Source: Streptomyces sp. NK08204
GTDB lineage: Bacteria; Actinomycetota; Actinomycetes; Streptomycetales; Streptomycetaceae
Direction: 5' to 3'
Assembly (NCBI RefSeq): GCF_020400585.1
Contig: NZ_JAINVF010000002.1
Coordinates: 248,001 to 312,000, forward strand
DNA: 64,000 nucleotides
The notes beneath the pieces are model-generated. The model was not told the DNA's origin. It searched no databases and saw only the letters and a list, made by a program, of their open reading frames with translations. Both the position numbers and the translations under genes were made by a program. This document shows, piece by piece, positions 7,655-16,151 of this stretch. The first letter of the stretch is position 1, and the number at the start of each line of letters is the position of its first letter.

Positions 7655-8953
7655 GTGAAACGCTCCGTGCCGCCCGCCGACGGCAGCCACGCGCGTCGGG
7701 ACGCGCCGCCCCCGGCTCCCAAGCAGGGCCAGGGGGTCGTGCGCGTGCTCACCGACCGGAACTTCGGTCCGTACCTGGTGGGCAATCTGGCCTCGAACTG
7801 CGGGTCCTGGTTCCAGAACATCGCGCAGGCCCTGCTCCTCTACCGCCTCACGCACTCGACGATGCTGGTAGCGGTGGCGAACTTCGCCCAGTTCGCGGGC
7901 GTACTGATCCTCGCCCCCTGGGCGGGCCGGGTGGCGGACCGCTTCGACCGACGCAAGCTGCTGCTCGTCGTCCAGGTGGCGTCGCTGGTCGTGGCGCTGA
8001 CGCTCACGCTGGTGGCCTACGCCGGCGGGGACGACGTCCCGGTGATCATGGGGGCCGCACTGCTCCTCGGGCTGGGGACCGCCTTCGCCACGCCCTCGAT
8101 GCAGGCGCTGGTGCCGGGCCTGATCCGGCGCGAGGACATGCCCACGGCGGTCGCCATGAACACCGTCACGTTCACCCTGGCCCGCTCGGTGGGGCCGGTG
8201 CTCGGCGCCCTGGTCGTGGCGAACTGGGGCATCCCGGCCGCGTTCGCCGTCAACGCGTCCAGCTACGTGATCCTCATCCTCGCCCTGCTTGTCGTCCGGC
8301 CGCGTTCGACCGGCCCGCGCCCTGCGACGGGGCGCTCGACGCTCCGGGCGACCTGGCGGTCGCTGCGGACGGACCAGACGGTGGTTCTGCTGTTGGCCGT
8401 GGTCGCCTGCGTCGCGATCTCCGGCGACCCCGTCAACACGCTCACCCCCGCCCTCGCCACCCAGGTCTTCCACCTGCGCGACACCACGGTCGGCATACTC
8501 ATCGGGGCATTCGGTCTGGGGTCCGTGGTGGCGGCGTTCGTCAGGCAGCCCGACGACATCCGTCGCCTGGCAGCGCTCATGACGGTGATGGGCGCGGCGA
8601 CGATAGCCGTCGGCCTCTCCGTCGACCTGGCGATGGCACTCGTGGCCTTCTTCGTGGCGGGCTTCGGCTTCCTCTCGACGCAGACCGCCGCCACTGTGCG
8701 CCTGCAGATGCGAGTGAGCGAGGCCGAACGGGGCCGGGCGATGGCCCTGTGGAGCATGGCCTGGCTCGGCACTCGGCCGCTCGCCAGCCTGGTCGACGGG
8801 GCGATCGCGAGCATGGCGGGCGTGCGCGCCGCAGCCGCCGCCATGGCGCTGCCCGTGCTCCTCGGCAGCGTGCTGGTGCTGGCCGTCTTCCGGCGGCCGA
8901 CGCCCTCGGCCACCATCGAGCCCGCCTCTCTCGGACAGGAGGAGCGACTGTGA
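7655..8953 (+). CDS. MFS transporter, EntS/MFS_3-like exporter
   Basis: 432 residues, 12 predicted hydrophobic helices, and the MFS loop 2-3 motif as GRVADRFDRRKLLLV (about residue 90). The N-terminal half (NFGPYLVGNLASNCGSWFQNIAQ) is typical of the transmembrane secretion effector / enterobactin exporter-like group. The GTG at 7655 is chosen because of GGGAGGGAAG just upstream; the longer frame to 7610 would overlap the operator. It overlaps the methyltransferase by 4 nt. It may export the cluster product or give resistance, under MarR control (inference). Confidence 0.85.
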   Translation: MKRSVPPADGSHARRDAPPPAPKQGQGVVRVLTDRNFGPYLVGNLASNCGSWFQNIAQALLLYRLTHSTMLVAVANFAQFAGVLILAPWAGRVADRFDRRKLLLVVQVASLVVALTLTLVAYAGGDDVPVIMGAALLLGLGTAFATPSMQALVPGLIRREDMPTAVAMNTVTFTLARSVGPVLGALVVANWGIPAAFAVNASSYVILILALLVVRPRSTGPRPATGRSTLRATWRSLRTDQTVVLLLAVVACVAISGDPVNTLTPALATQVFHLRDTTVGILIGAFGLGSVVAAFVRQPDDIRRLAALMTVMGAATIAVGLSVDLAMALVAFFVAGFGFLSTQTAATVRLQMRVSEAERGRAMALWSMAWLGTRPLASLVDGAIASMAGVRAAAAAMALPVLLGSVLVLAVFRRPTPSATIEPASLGQEERL

Positions 8954-9603
8954 ACGACGGCTCATCACAGGGCGGCGACGTGCCCGACGACTCACGTGTG
9001 CGTTGGACCCGCCGCTATGCCGGCGACGTGCCGGAGTGGATGCTCGTCCCCCATCCGGTGGTGATCGGCGAACTGAACGAGCTCGACCCGTCGGCACATC
9101 CGGCCGACGCCGCCCTCGACCTGGGGGCGGGCGCGGGCCGGCACGCCCTCTGGCTGGCGGCCCGCGGCTGGCGGGTCACCGCCGTGGACTTCGTCGTCGA
9201 CGCGCTGCACGTTGCCGAGCGACGCGCCCGTGCGAGCGGACTGCGCATCCGGGCGGTCGAGGCGGACTTGGCCCGCTACCGCCCGCAGCCGGCCAGCGTG
9301 GGTCTGGCACTCGCCGCCTTCGTCCATCCCGAGCCGGAGGCACGGCGCGAGATGCTGACCCACGCGGCGCGGGCACTGGCCCCCGAGGGGGTTCTGGTCC
9401 TGGTCGGCTACCACCCGGACGCGGTGGGCCGGGGCTACGGCGGTCCGAACCGGCGCGCCTGCGCCTACGACCCGGAGGAGCTGCGTGGCGAACTGGTCGG
9501 CCTGCGGATCGACCGGTGCGAGCGCGTCGGCCACCCGGCGACCCGGTCGGACGGCCATCCGGGGAGCGTGGGCCTGACGGTCGTGCGCGCCGCACGGGAC
9601 TGA
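8950..9603 (+). CDS. Class I SAM-dependent methyltransferase
   Basis: 217 residues. Motif I is ALDLGAGAGRHALWLAARG (residues about 55-73), followed by the acidic strand VTAVDFV and motif GLALAAFVHP. This matches small TehB-like/Methyltransf_11-type enzymes. Translationally coupled to the exporter (GTGA overlap), which suggests modification of the exported or toxic compound. No further substrate clue is visible. Confidence 0.82.
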   Translation: MNDGSSQGGDVPDDSRVRWTRRYAGDVPEWMLVPHPVVIGELNELDPSAHPADAALDLGAGAGRHALWLAARGWRVTAVDFVVDALHVAERRARASGLRIRAVEADLARYRPQPASVGLALAAFVHPEPEARREMLTHAARALAPEGVLVLVGYHPDAVGRGYGGPNRRACAYDPEELRGELVGLRIDRCERVGHPATRSDGHPGSVGLTVVRAARD

Positions 9604-9621
9604 CCGACCGCGCGTGGCGGT

Positions 9622-9658
9622 ACCCGTCGGAGCCCTGGACGTCCAGGACCCGACGGGT
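9622..9658. terminator. Cruciform-like bidirectional terminator
   Basis: Outer stem acccgtcgg/ccgacgggt (9 bp) and inner stem cctgga/tccagg lie between the convergent methyltransferase and MarR genes. Confidence 0.65.
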
Positions 9659-9662
9659 GTCG

Positions 9663-10139
9663 TCACTCGTCCTGCGCGCCGCCGTCGTCCACCAGGTGCA
9701 TCAGCAGGCTGCGCAGCGTGGCCGCCTCGTCCGCCGAGAGCGGCCCCAGGAATGCCTGGTGGACCTGCGCGAGTGAGTTCCGGGCCTGGTCGATCAAGAC
9801 CTGCCCCCGGTCGGTCAGGTGCAGGGCGAAGGTCCGCCGGTCCGAGCCGCGCCGACGCTCGATCAGCTCCGCCCGCTCGAGGTCGTCGACGAGCGAGACG
9901 ATGGTCGTCCGGTCGATCCGCAGCTTGCCGCCCACCACACGCTGGTTCAGGCCCGGCTCCGTGGCGACGACGCTCAGGATGCCGAACTGGCGCAGCGTGA
10001 TCCCCAGCCGAGCCAGCCTGGCCTCGGCCATCTCAGTCACCCTCTGCGACGCCTTGCGCAGGAGGAAAGCGTGCCAGACCTGCAGTTCCTCGAAGAGGGG
10101 CTGGCTCCGCTGGTCGGACTCTTCATGGATCGTCATCAA
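9663..10139 (-). CDS. MarR-family transcriptional regulator
   Basis: 158 residues with the MarR fold: LGITLRQFGILSVVATEPG, LRIDRTTIVSLVDDLERAE, wing ERRRGSDRRTFALHLT and a C-terminal dimerisation helix. It is the most divergent of the three cluster MarR proteins but keeps the ...IDRTTIV.L.DDLE recognition block. It is divergent from the first dehydrogenase operon over about 170 bp that holds a palindrome at 10228-10248. It is the best candidate for its direct regulator (inference). Confidence 0.88.
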   Translation of the reverse strand: MMTIHEESDQRSQPLFEELQVWHAFLLRKASQRVTEMAEARLARLGITLRQFGILSVVATEPGLNQRVVGGKLRIDRTTIVSLVDDLERAELIERRRGSDRRTFALHLTDRGQVLIDQARNSLAQVHQAFLGPLSADEAATLRSLLMHLVDDGGAQDE

Positions 10140-10227
10140 CTATCGCCTCCGGTTTACCGACCCCAGCCTAAGCGGCGCGGTGGGCCGGACAGCCCCTTGA
10201 CGCCAACCGTCCGCACATGCTCAACTT

Positions 10228-10248
10228 CGACAGTCGATTTGACTATCG
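10228..10248. promoter_or_regulatory. MarR operator candidate upstream of the first dehydrogenase operon
   Basis: A 21-bp imperfect palindrome with arms cgacagtcga and tgactatcg, 65 bp before the GTG start. AGTC/GACT arms match those of the other cluster sites. Confidence 0.5.
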
Positions 10249-10313
10249 CCTCAGCGGATTATCCACCTCACGGTTGGTTCCGTTATTGCTATGTGTCAGC
10301 AGGGGGATGCTTC

Positions 10314-11534
10314 GTGAAAGTCATGGAGTACTACGACCCGAAAGAGCGATGTAGAGGCTGGCTTGTCTACGACGGTGTCGGGGCCCGCCTGGCTGCCGGC
10401 GGCTGCCGGATGGACGCGGACCTCACGCAGGACACTTTGAAAGCCCTCGCCCAGCGGATGACGCTCAAACAGCGGGTCCTGGGCCTCAACGTCGACGGTG
10501 CGACGTGTGGCATCGCCTACGACCCCCGTGGCCCCCACCGCCGTGAAGTCCTGCACCGCTTCATGGCCTTCCTCCGGGACGAGCTGCGCACCCGCTTCAG
10601 CATGGGCTGCGACATGGGCACTCGTTTCGGGGAACTCGAAGAGATCGCCCTGGAGTTGGGCATCGGCTCGCCCAAGGCGGCGATCCAGGCGGCCCAGGGC
10701 ATCCCCGCGGACGAGTTCCGCAGGCGGATGGACCTGCTGCGGGTCCCGGTGGGCGTCCTGACCCTGGGCCGGCGCCGGGCCGGGCACGTCGTCGGCCACG
10801 CCGCCCTCCAGGCGGCCCAGCAGGCCGACCTGGATCCGGCCACCATGAGCGTGACCCTCCAGGGCTTCGGCAACCTCGGCCGGGCCGCGGCGCTGGCGCT
10901 GCTGGACGCGGACGTGCGGGTGACCGCGGTCGGCGACGCGTTCGGCTCGATCGTGGACCCGCACGGGCTCGACCTCGGCCGGATGCTGGAGATCGAGCAG
11001 CAGCGCCCCGTGCACACCCTGCTGCCGAGCGCGATGCGCCTGCCCCGCGGCGGCGTCCTCGACCTGCCGACCGACGTCCTGATCCTCGCCGCCGGCGAGG
11101 ACGCCCTCACCCCGCAGCAGGCCGCCGTCCTGCCGGCCAAGGCCGTGGTCGTCGGCGCGAACTGCGGGCTGAGCCCGAACGTCGAGCAACTGCTCCACGA
11201 CCGCGGCGTGCTGGTGGTCCCCGGCTTCATCGGCGGCATCGGCGGCTCGGCCTCCATGGAGGCGCTCTTCGGCCCGGTCCGAACGCCCACCGCCCCAGAG
11301 GTCCTCGACGGCGTCGCCGCGATGACCAGGGAGCTGGTCCACGACGTCCTCGACGCCAGCAGGACCCGCGGCATCAGCCCTCGTCAGGTTGCCTTCGACA
11401 TCGCCGCCTGCGCCGTGACCGACCCCGGCGCCCCACCCTACGGCAAGAGCCCGTACCGCCTCCGCGGACCCGCTCCGCGCGGCCGCCGCAACGCGCCGGC
11501 CGTCCTCCTCCAGACTTCGAAGGGCACGGCATGA
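10314..11534 (+). CDS. ELFV (Glu/Leu/Phe/Val) dehydrogenase-like protein, cassette copy 1
   Basis: 406 residues. The N-terminal substrate domain is followed by a Rossmann domain with LQGFGNLGRAAALALL (GxGxxG, about residue 185). The GTG start is supported by GGGGGA 6 nt upstream and by alignment to the paralogue at 17191. MTLK (Lys52) and the conserved Asp of GCDMGTRF are present. The catalytic Lys of the GGGK motif, however, is replaced by Thr64 (DGATCGI). Family members catalyse reversible oxidative deamination of amino acids. The Lys loss means this copy may do altered chemistry, such as imine reduction, or be regulatory. First gene of a seven-gene run, overlapping the lyase by 4 nt. Confidence 0.82.
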   Translation: MKVMEYYDPKERCRGWLVYDGVGARLAAGGCRMDADLTQDTLKALAQRMTLKQRVLGLNVDGATCGIAYDPRGPHRREVLHRFMAFLRDELRTRFSMGCDMGTRFGELEEIALELGIGSPKAAIQAAQGIPADEFRRRMDLLRVPVGVLTLGRRRAGHVVGHAALQAAQQADLDPATMSVTLQGFGNLGRAAALALLDADVRVTAVGDAFGSIVDPHGLDLGRMLEIEQQRPVHTLLPSAMRLPRGGVLDLPTDVLILAAGEDALTPQQAAVLPAKAVVVGANCGLSPNVEQLLHDRGVLVVPGFIGGIGGSASMEALFGPVRTPTAPEVLDGVAAMTRELVHDVLDASRTRGISPRQVAFDIAACAVTDPGAPPYGKSPYRLRGPAPRGRRNAPAVLLQTSKGTA

Positions 11535-12979
11535 GCATCGCCGCAACGAATCCGGATCCGAGCGCCTCCCACACACCGTCCGAGGAGGCCGCGGACTGCA
11601 CCCACCGCCGAAGCCACATCACCGACTCGCACTTCTACGGACACCGCTACAGCACCCCGGAGAGCCACCGGATCTTCTGCGACCAGTGTCGCTACCAGCG
11701 CTGGCTCGACGTCGAGGCGGCGCTTGCCCTGAGCCAGGGCGAGCTCGGCATCATCCCGGCCGAGGCCGCACAGAAGATCGCCGCCGCCGCCCGGGTGGAG
11801 CTCCTGGACCTGGAGGCGCTGCGTGCGGACATCCGCCGCACCGGCCACTCCCTGGTCGCCTTCCTGCGCGCCTTCCAGGCAGCCTGCCCGGACGGCTCCG
11901 GGGAGTACGTCCACTACGGCACCACCACCCAGGACATCCAGGACACCGCCCAGGCCCTGGAGATGCGCGACGTCCTGGACCAGATGGAGAAGCAACTGCG
12001 GCTCCTGGCAGGCCAGTTAGTCAATCTCGCCGAATCCACCGCGAACACCGTCTCGCTGGCGCGCACCCACGCACAGCCGGCCCTGCCGATGGGATTCGGC
12101 GTCAAGGTCGCCGGCTGGCTCGACGAGATCACCCGCCACCTGGAGCGCATCGACCAGATGCGCCCCCGGGTCCTGGCCGCCCAGCTGTTCGGCGCGGTGG
12201 GGACCATGGCCGGGCTGGGCGACCAGGCCCTGCCTCTGCTCGACTCCTTCGCCGCCCGCCTCGGCTTGACGGCGCCGGCCGTCTCCTGGCACGTCTCCCG
12301 GGACCGCGTCGTCGAGTTCGTGGTCACGATCGCCATGGTCGCGGGCACCATGGGGCGCATCGGCGACGAGGTGCGCCTGCTCTCCCGCCCGGAGTTCGGC
12401 GAGCTCGAACTGGGCTGGCGGCACGGCCAGGTCGGCAGCAGCACGATGCCGCACAAGCGCAATCCCGAGGCGTGCGAACAGGCCGTGGTGATGGCGCAGC
12501 TGACGGCGGCCCAGGTCGCCAACGCGCTGGCCTGCCTCGGCGGCGACAACGAGCGTGACTCCCGCACCCTGCGCCTGGAGTGGGCCTGCGTCCCGGACGC
12601 CTCGCACTACGCCCTCTCCGCCTGCTCCATCGTCGAGCACATCCTCTCCGAGCTCGGGGTGTGCGAGGAGCGGCTGCGCGACAACGTGGCAGGGGTGGCC
12701 GAGCAGATCGCCACCGAGAAGCTGATGCTGGCCCTCGGCCGGCACCTCGGCAAGCAGACCGCGCACGAGCACGTCTACGAGTTGTCGCAGCGGGCCCGCC
12801 AGGAGGGCTCCTCACTGCGCGCGCTGGTGGAGGACGACCCGCAGACCGCCGGCCTGCTGAGCAAGGCGGAGCTCGACACCGTCTTCGACCCCTCCGCCTA
12901 CCTGGGCCGATCGGCCGAGCTCACCGCCCGCGCTGTCGCCCACACCCGCGAGCTGCTCGGCGAGGAGGGCGCGCGGTGA
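11531..12979 (+). CDS. Fumarase/adenylosuccinate lyase superfamily protein, full-length copy
   Basis: 482 residues. Superfamily landmarks are GTTTQDIQDTAQALEMRD (about residue 130), the catalytic-His region LARTHAQPALPMGFG (about 180) and the signature loop GSSTMPHKRNPEACEQ (about 302-317). These enzymes beta-eliminate fumarate from succinyl adducts, or act as cycloisomerases. An unusual Cys pair (IFCDQCRYQRW, residues 50 and 53) replaces the usual SDEN/SDEA sequence, and an extra DCTHR lies upstream; these could bind metal. Nitrosuccinate and hydrazinosuccinate lyases of N-N bond pathways belong to the same superfamily, but I see no specific evidence for that activity. It overlaps its neighbours on both sides by 4 nt. 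Confidence 0.82.
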   Translation: MSIAATNPDPSASHTPSEEAADCTHRRSHITDSHFYGHRYSTPESHRIFCDQCRYQRWLDVEAALALSQGELGIIPAEAAQKIAAAARVELLDLEALRADIRRTGHSLVAFLRAFQAACPDGSGEYVHYGTTTQDIQDTAQALEMRDVLDQMEKQLRLLAGQLVNLAESTANTVSLARTHAQPALPMGFGVKVAGWLDEITRHLERIDQMRPRVLAAQLFGAVGTMAGLGDQALPLLDSFAARLGLTAPAVSWHVSRDRVVEFVVTIAMVAGTMGRIGDEVRLLSRPEFGELELGWRHGQVGSSTMPHKRNPEACEQAVVMAQLTAAQVANALACLGGDNERDSRTLRLEWACVPDASHYALSACSIVEHILSELGVCEERLRDNVAGVAEQIATEKLMLALGRHLGKQTAHEHVYELSQRARQEGSSLRALVEDDPQTAGLLSKAELDTVFDPSAYLGRSAELTARAVAHTRELLGEEGAR

Positions 12980-13560
12980 CCTCCGCGGCCCTCGACCTGA
13001 CCGCCGCCGACCTCTCGCAGGTCACCGAGATCGTGCTGGCCCGGTCGCTCTGGACGCACATCGTCGCGCACGCCGTCCGCAAGCTGACGGGCTACTACCT
13101 GGAGGGCGAGTACCAGGAGCGCAAGGCCTTCGGCATGCTGGCCGGGCGCCAGACCGGCACCCGGCTGCAGGTCACCGCCGTCTTCCCGCTGCTGAGCAAC
13201 CTGCGCCACGACAGCGATCACCGCGGCGACATGGACCAGGCCGTCCAGGCCCACGCGATCCCCTCCGAGACCCCGCTCGACCAGCGGGGCTGGATGGCGG
13301 ACCCGCGGGAGCTGTTCCAACTGGAGCGCGCCTGCCGCGGAACGGACTGGGTCATCTTCGGCAACTACCACACGCACCGCGTGCCCTGGCCGCACGACCC
13401 GGTCCGCGACAGTTGCACGGACCTGGACCGGGTGCTGGCCACCGGCTCCGGCCAGTGGACCTTCATCCTGTCCGCCGTCGATCTGCACACCCCCCGGTTG
13501 CGGGCCTTCTTCGAGGGCGACAACGGGCGCGAAGCCCCCATCAGCATCCTGCCGGGCTGA
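12976..13560 (+). CDS. JAMM/MPN (Mov34, JAB) metallopeptidase-like protein, copy 1
   Basis: 194 residues starting at the GTG that overlaps the lyase stop. The MPN elements are a conserved Glu before FGMLAG (QERKAFGMLAG, about residue 45-55) and the zinc motif NYHTHRVPWPHD followed by SCTDLD (about 133-153). The HTH and a following Asp would ligate zinc, but the spacing to S-x-x-D is longer than the classic HxH-x7-SxxD. Bacterial JAMM proteins process the C termini of ubiquitin-like or sulfur-carrier proteins. A MoaD-like gene lies five genes downstream in this run, which makes that role attractive (inference). Confidence 0.78.
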   Translation: MTSAALDLTAADLSQVTEIVLARSLWTHIVAHAVRKLTGYYLEGEYQERKAFGMLAGRQTGTRLQVTAVFPLLSNLRHDSDHRGDMDQAVQAHAIPSETPLDQRGWMADPRELFQLERACRGTDWVIFGNYHTHRVPWPHDPVRDSCTDLDRVLATGSGQWTFILSAVDLHTPRLRAFFEGDNGREAPISILPG

Positions 13561-13677
13561 CGCACGTCCGGCCGGCGGGCGTCCCAGCCTGCATCCGTGA
13601 ACTGCACGGTGGCGCCCGCGCGCCATGGTGCCCGCACGCCATCACCAGCGCACGACCTCAGGGAGGAACACCACGTC

Positions 13678-14385
13678 ATGGATCGCAAGGCCGCTTTCGA
13701 GGACGTCATCCGCTTCCACCAGCACTCGTGTCCGGGAGCCGCGTTCGGCGTCCGCGTTGCCGAGGCGGCGCTGTCGGAGCTCGGTATCGAGACGCCGACC
13801 AGCTCGCTGGTGCTGCGCAGCGAGACCGACACGTGCGCTGTCGACGCCCTACAGGTGCTGACCGGCTGCACCTTCGGCAAGCGCAACCTCATCCACGAGG
13901 ACGCCGGCCAGAACGTCTTCACCTTCTGGGAGCGCAACGGCACGCAGGGCGTGCGCATCCGTGCCGTCCCGGACAGCGTCGTCTACCGCAGCGAGGAAAT
14001 CTGGGCGCTGGCCAACCGCATCGAGGAGGGCACCGCCAGCGTCGAGGACGAGGCCGCGTTCGCGACCGCGCAGACCGACCGGATCGACGCGATCCTGAAC
14101 GCCCCGGTCGAGGAGATCCTCGTCATCGAGAAGATCGAGACCGAGGCCCCCCGGCCCAAGCCGCTCGCCCCGGTCGACCTGTGCCAGAAGTGCGGCGAGC
14201 CGACCAGTGTGGAGACCCTTCACGACCACCGCGGCCAGATGGTCTGCCCGGCCTGCCACCTCGCCGCCCACGGCGGAGTACTGCCGGCCGACCACGCGGA
14301 CCACGGGCACCACCCGAAGAGCCACCGACACCAGCACGGCGACCACGGCCACAACCACGGCCACCAGCACAGCCACCAAGCCTGA
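13678..14385 (+). CDS. FmdE-domain protein with zinc ribbon and His-rich tail, copy 1
   Basis: 235 residues. The FmdE domain (1-130) shows HQHSCPGAAFGVRVAE and SETDTCAVDALQVLTGC followed by TFGKRNLIH. Next comes a charged linker, then a zinc ribbon (CQKCGEPTSVETLHDHRG...CPAC). It ends in a tail with about 15 His in the last 42 residues, as in nickel/cobalt storage and chaperone proteins. FmdE was named for its gene's place beside formylmethanofuran dehydrogenase; its biochemical role is unsettled. The ATG at 13678 is preceded by a GGGAGGAA site. Metal binding is supported by sequence. Delivery of imported Co/Ni/Zn to the cassette enzymes is inferred. Confidence 0.85.
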   Translation: MDRKAAFEDVIRFHQHSCPGAAFGVRVAEAALSELGIETPTSSLVLRSETDTCAVDALQVLTGCTFGKRNLIHEDAGQNVFTFWERNGTQGVRIRAVPDSVVYRSEEIWALANRIEEGTASVEDEAAFATAQTDRIDAILNAPVEEILVIEKIETEAPRPKPLAPVDLCQKCGEPTSVETLHDHRGQMVCPACHLAAHGGVLPADHADHGHHPKSHRHQHGDHGHNHGHQHSHQA

Positions 14386-14415
14386 GCCCCGCGGACCCGC
14401 AGGAGAGCGACCCCT

Positions 14416-15324
14416 ATGTCCATATTCATCGTCGGAGCCTCCGGCAACATCGGCCAACGCGTAGTGCGCGCGCTCATCGCGCGCGGAGTCTCGGTGACCG
14501 CCCTGGTACGGGACGCCGAGGGGGAGCTGCCCCCGGACAGCGCGCTTGCGCACCCCGAGGTCCGGCTCGTCCGCGGTGACCTGCGCGACACCGCCCCGCT
14601 GCGCGCCGCCGCGCGGGGCAGCGAGTCGATGTTCGTGCTGACCCCGCACAACCCCGAGCAGATCCAGCTCCAGAACGCCGCGGCCGACCTGGCCGCGGAC
14701 GTGGGCGCCCACGTGGTCAAGGTCTCCTCCTGGGGGCCCGCCGTCCACGAGGACAGCCCGGTCCCCGGTGCGCGGCGGCACTGGATCACCCAGCAGCACA
14801 TCATCAGCCGAGGGCTGCCACACACCTTCCTGTGTCCGAACTACTTCATGCAGGTCCTCATCAACCGCTACGCGGGCGAGGTCCGGCGCAGCGGCGTCCT
14901 GGTCAGCCCAGCGGGCCTGCGCGGCATCAGCATGGTCGACGCGCAGGACGTGGCCGACGTCGCCGCGTGCGTGCTGACCGAGCCGGAGAAGCACGACGGT
15001 CGCACCTACACCCTGAGTGGTCCCGCGGCGGTCACCTACCCGGAGATCGCCGCTCAGCTCTCCGCCCTCCTCGGACGCGAGGTGCGGTACCACGACCAGA
15101 CGGAGGAGGAGTTCGCCACCTGGATGGCCTCCGAGAACCGGCTGGACTGGGAGACGGACCACGCGGCAGCGATCTTCCGCCTCTACCGCGAGGGAATCGG
15201 TGAGCAGGTCACCGACCACGTGCGGAGCGTCACGGGGCACGCCCCGCGGACCTTGACGGATTTCCTCGACAACAACCTGCACCACTTTCTCACGCCCGAC
15301 CCGAAGGAGGTCCCCGCGTCATGA
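14416..15324 (+). CDS. NmrA-like / atypical SDR NAD(P)-binding protein
   Basis: 302 residues starting MSIFIVGASGNIGQRVVRAL, the GxxGxxG dinucleotide motif. VKVSSWGP takes the place of the Ser/Tyr strand, and a C-terminal domain of about 80 residues reads like NmrA-type quinone-oxidoreductase-like proteins. No classical YxxxK was found, so it may be a redox sensor or an atypical reductase. It lies 30 bp after fmdE-1 and overlaps the next gene by 4 nt. It occurs only in cassette copy 1. Confidence 0.82.
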   Translation: MSIFIVGASGNIGQRVVRALIARGVSVTALVRDAEGELPPDSALAHPEVRLVRGDLRDTAPLRAAARGSESMFVLTPHNPEQIQLQNAAADLAADVGAHVVKVSSWGPAVHEDSPVPGARRHWITQQHIISRGLPHTFLCPNYFMQVLINRYAGEVRRSGVLVSPAGLRGISMVDAQDVADVAACVLTEPEKHDGRTYTLSGPAAVTYPEIAAQLSALLGREVRYHDQTEEEFATWMASENRLDWETDHAAAIFRLYREGIGEQVTDHVRSVTGHAPRTLTDFLDNNLHHFLTPDPKEVPAS

Positions 15325-15857
15325 CCGGGACTGTCAAGGAACAGAGCATCTCTCGCACCCACCCGGCCTGGAGCCCGATCCACCCGCCTATCGCCCACGT
15401 CGCGGTGGGCGCCTACACGACGGCAACCGTCTGCGACATCCTCTCCGTCGCCGGCACCGGGGGGGACGGCACCGCACACGACCTCTTCCGAGCCGGGACC
15501 TTCTCCCTGATGATCGCCACCGGCGCTCTCTTCCTGGCGGTGATCGCGGGGTTCTACGAGCGGAGCCGGATGACCGCGCCGGGCAGCGCGGCTCGTGCGG
15601 GCTCCAACATCCATGCCGCCATCATGAGCGTGCTCGGCGCCGTCGCCATCGTCGACATCGTCATCCGCCGACACGCTGCGGACGACGCGGTGCACACCCC
15701 CACCCGCAATCTGATCCTCACCCTGGTCCTCTTCGTCCTGCTCTTCGTCGGCGGTCGACTCGGTGGCCGTCTCGTCTACAAGCTCGGCGTGGCAACGGCC
15801 GTGGCGACCGCCCCGGCTCCTCCGGCAGAAGAGAGCCGTCTTACCCCGAACCCCTGA
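15321..15857 (+). CDS. DUF2231-like membrane protein
   Basis: 178 residues with four hydrophobic helices. The N-terminal motif SPIHPPIAHVAVGAYTTATV (residues about 18-37) is the HPxxxHxxxG pattern of DUF2231. These small membrane proteins often accompany redox or metal functions and may bind haem through the His residues. Overlaps the NmrA-like gene (ATGA). Confidence 0.75.
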   Translation: MTGTVKEQSISRTHPAWSPIHPPIAHVAVGAYTTATVCDILSVAGTGGDGTAHDLFRAGTFSLMIATGALFLAVIAGFYERSRMTAPGSAARAGSNIHAAIMSVLGAVAIVDIVIRRHAADDAVHTPTRNLILTLVLFVLLFVGGRLGGRLVYKLGVATAVATAPAPPAEESRLTPNP

Positions 15858-15869
15858 GTGGAGGCATCC

Positions 15870-16151
15870 GTGAGCGTCACGGTCCACATCCCGACCATCC
15901 TGCGTTCCCTGACGGCCGGATCGGCCGACGTCGTGGTCTCCCCTCAGGAGGCGACCGTGCAGGGAACGATCGACGCGCTGGAGACCGCGCACCCAGGAAT
16001 CCGCGCCCGCCTGCTGGACGAGTCCGGCACGGTGCGACGGTTCGTCAACCTGTATGTGGGCGATGAGGACATCCGCTCCTGCGGCGGACTGGCGGCGGCG
16101 GTGCCCGCCGGCGGCGACATCTCCATCATCCCCGCGGTCGCCGGCGGGTAG
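15870..16151 (+). CDS. MoaD/ThiS-like ubiquitin-fold protein ending in Gly-Gly
   Basis: 93 residues: VSVTVHIPTILRSLTAGSADV, then a beta-grasp pattern ending SIIPAVAGG. A C-terminal Gly-Gly is the activation site for adenylation and thiocarboxylate formation in MoaD/ThiS/CysO. The GTG at 15870 is chosen because GGAGG lies 5 nt upstream; the earlier GTG at 15858 has none. The GG is already exposed, so a JAMM peptidase would not be needed to expose it but could act on a conjugate. No E1-like adenylyltransferase gene is visible in the window. Confidence 0.85.
   Translation: MSVTVHIPTILRSLTAGSADVVVSPQEATVQGTIDALETAHPGIRARLLDESGTVRRFVNLYVGDEDIRSCGGLAAAVPAGGDISIIPAVAGG

Noticed and set aside
11531..12979. 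Housekeeping PurB (adenylosuccinate lyase)
   Set aside because: The N-terminal Cys pair, the cassette context and the second core-deleted copy argue for a specialised superfamily member.
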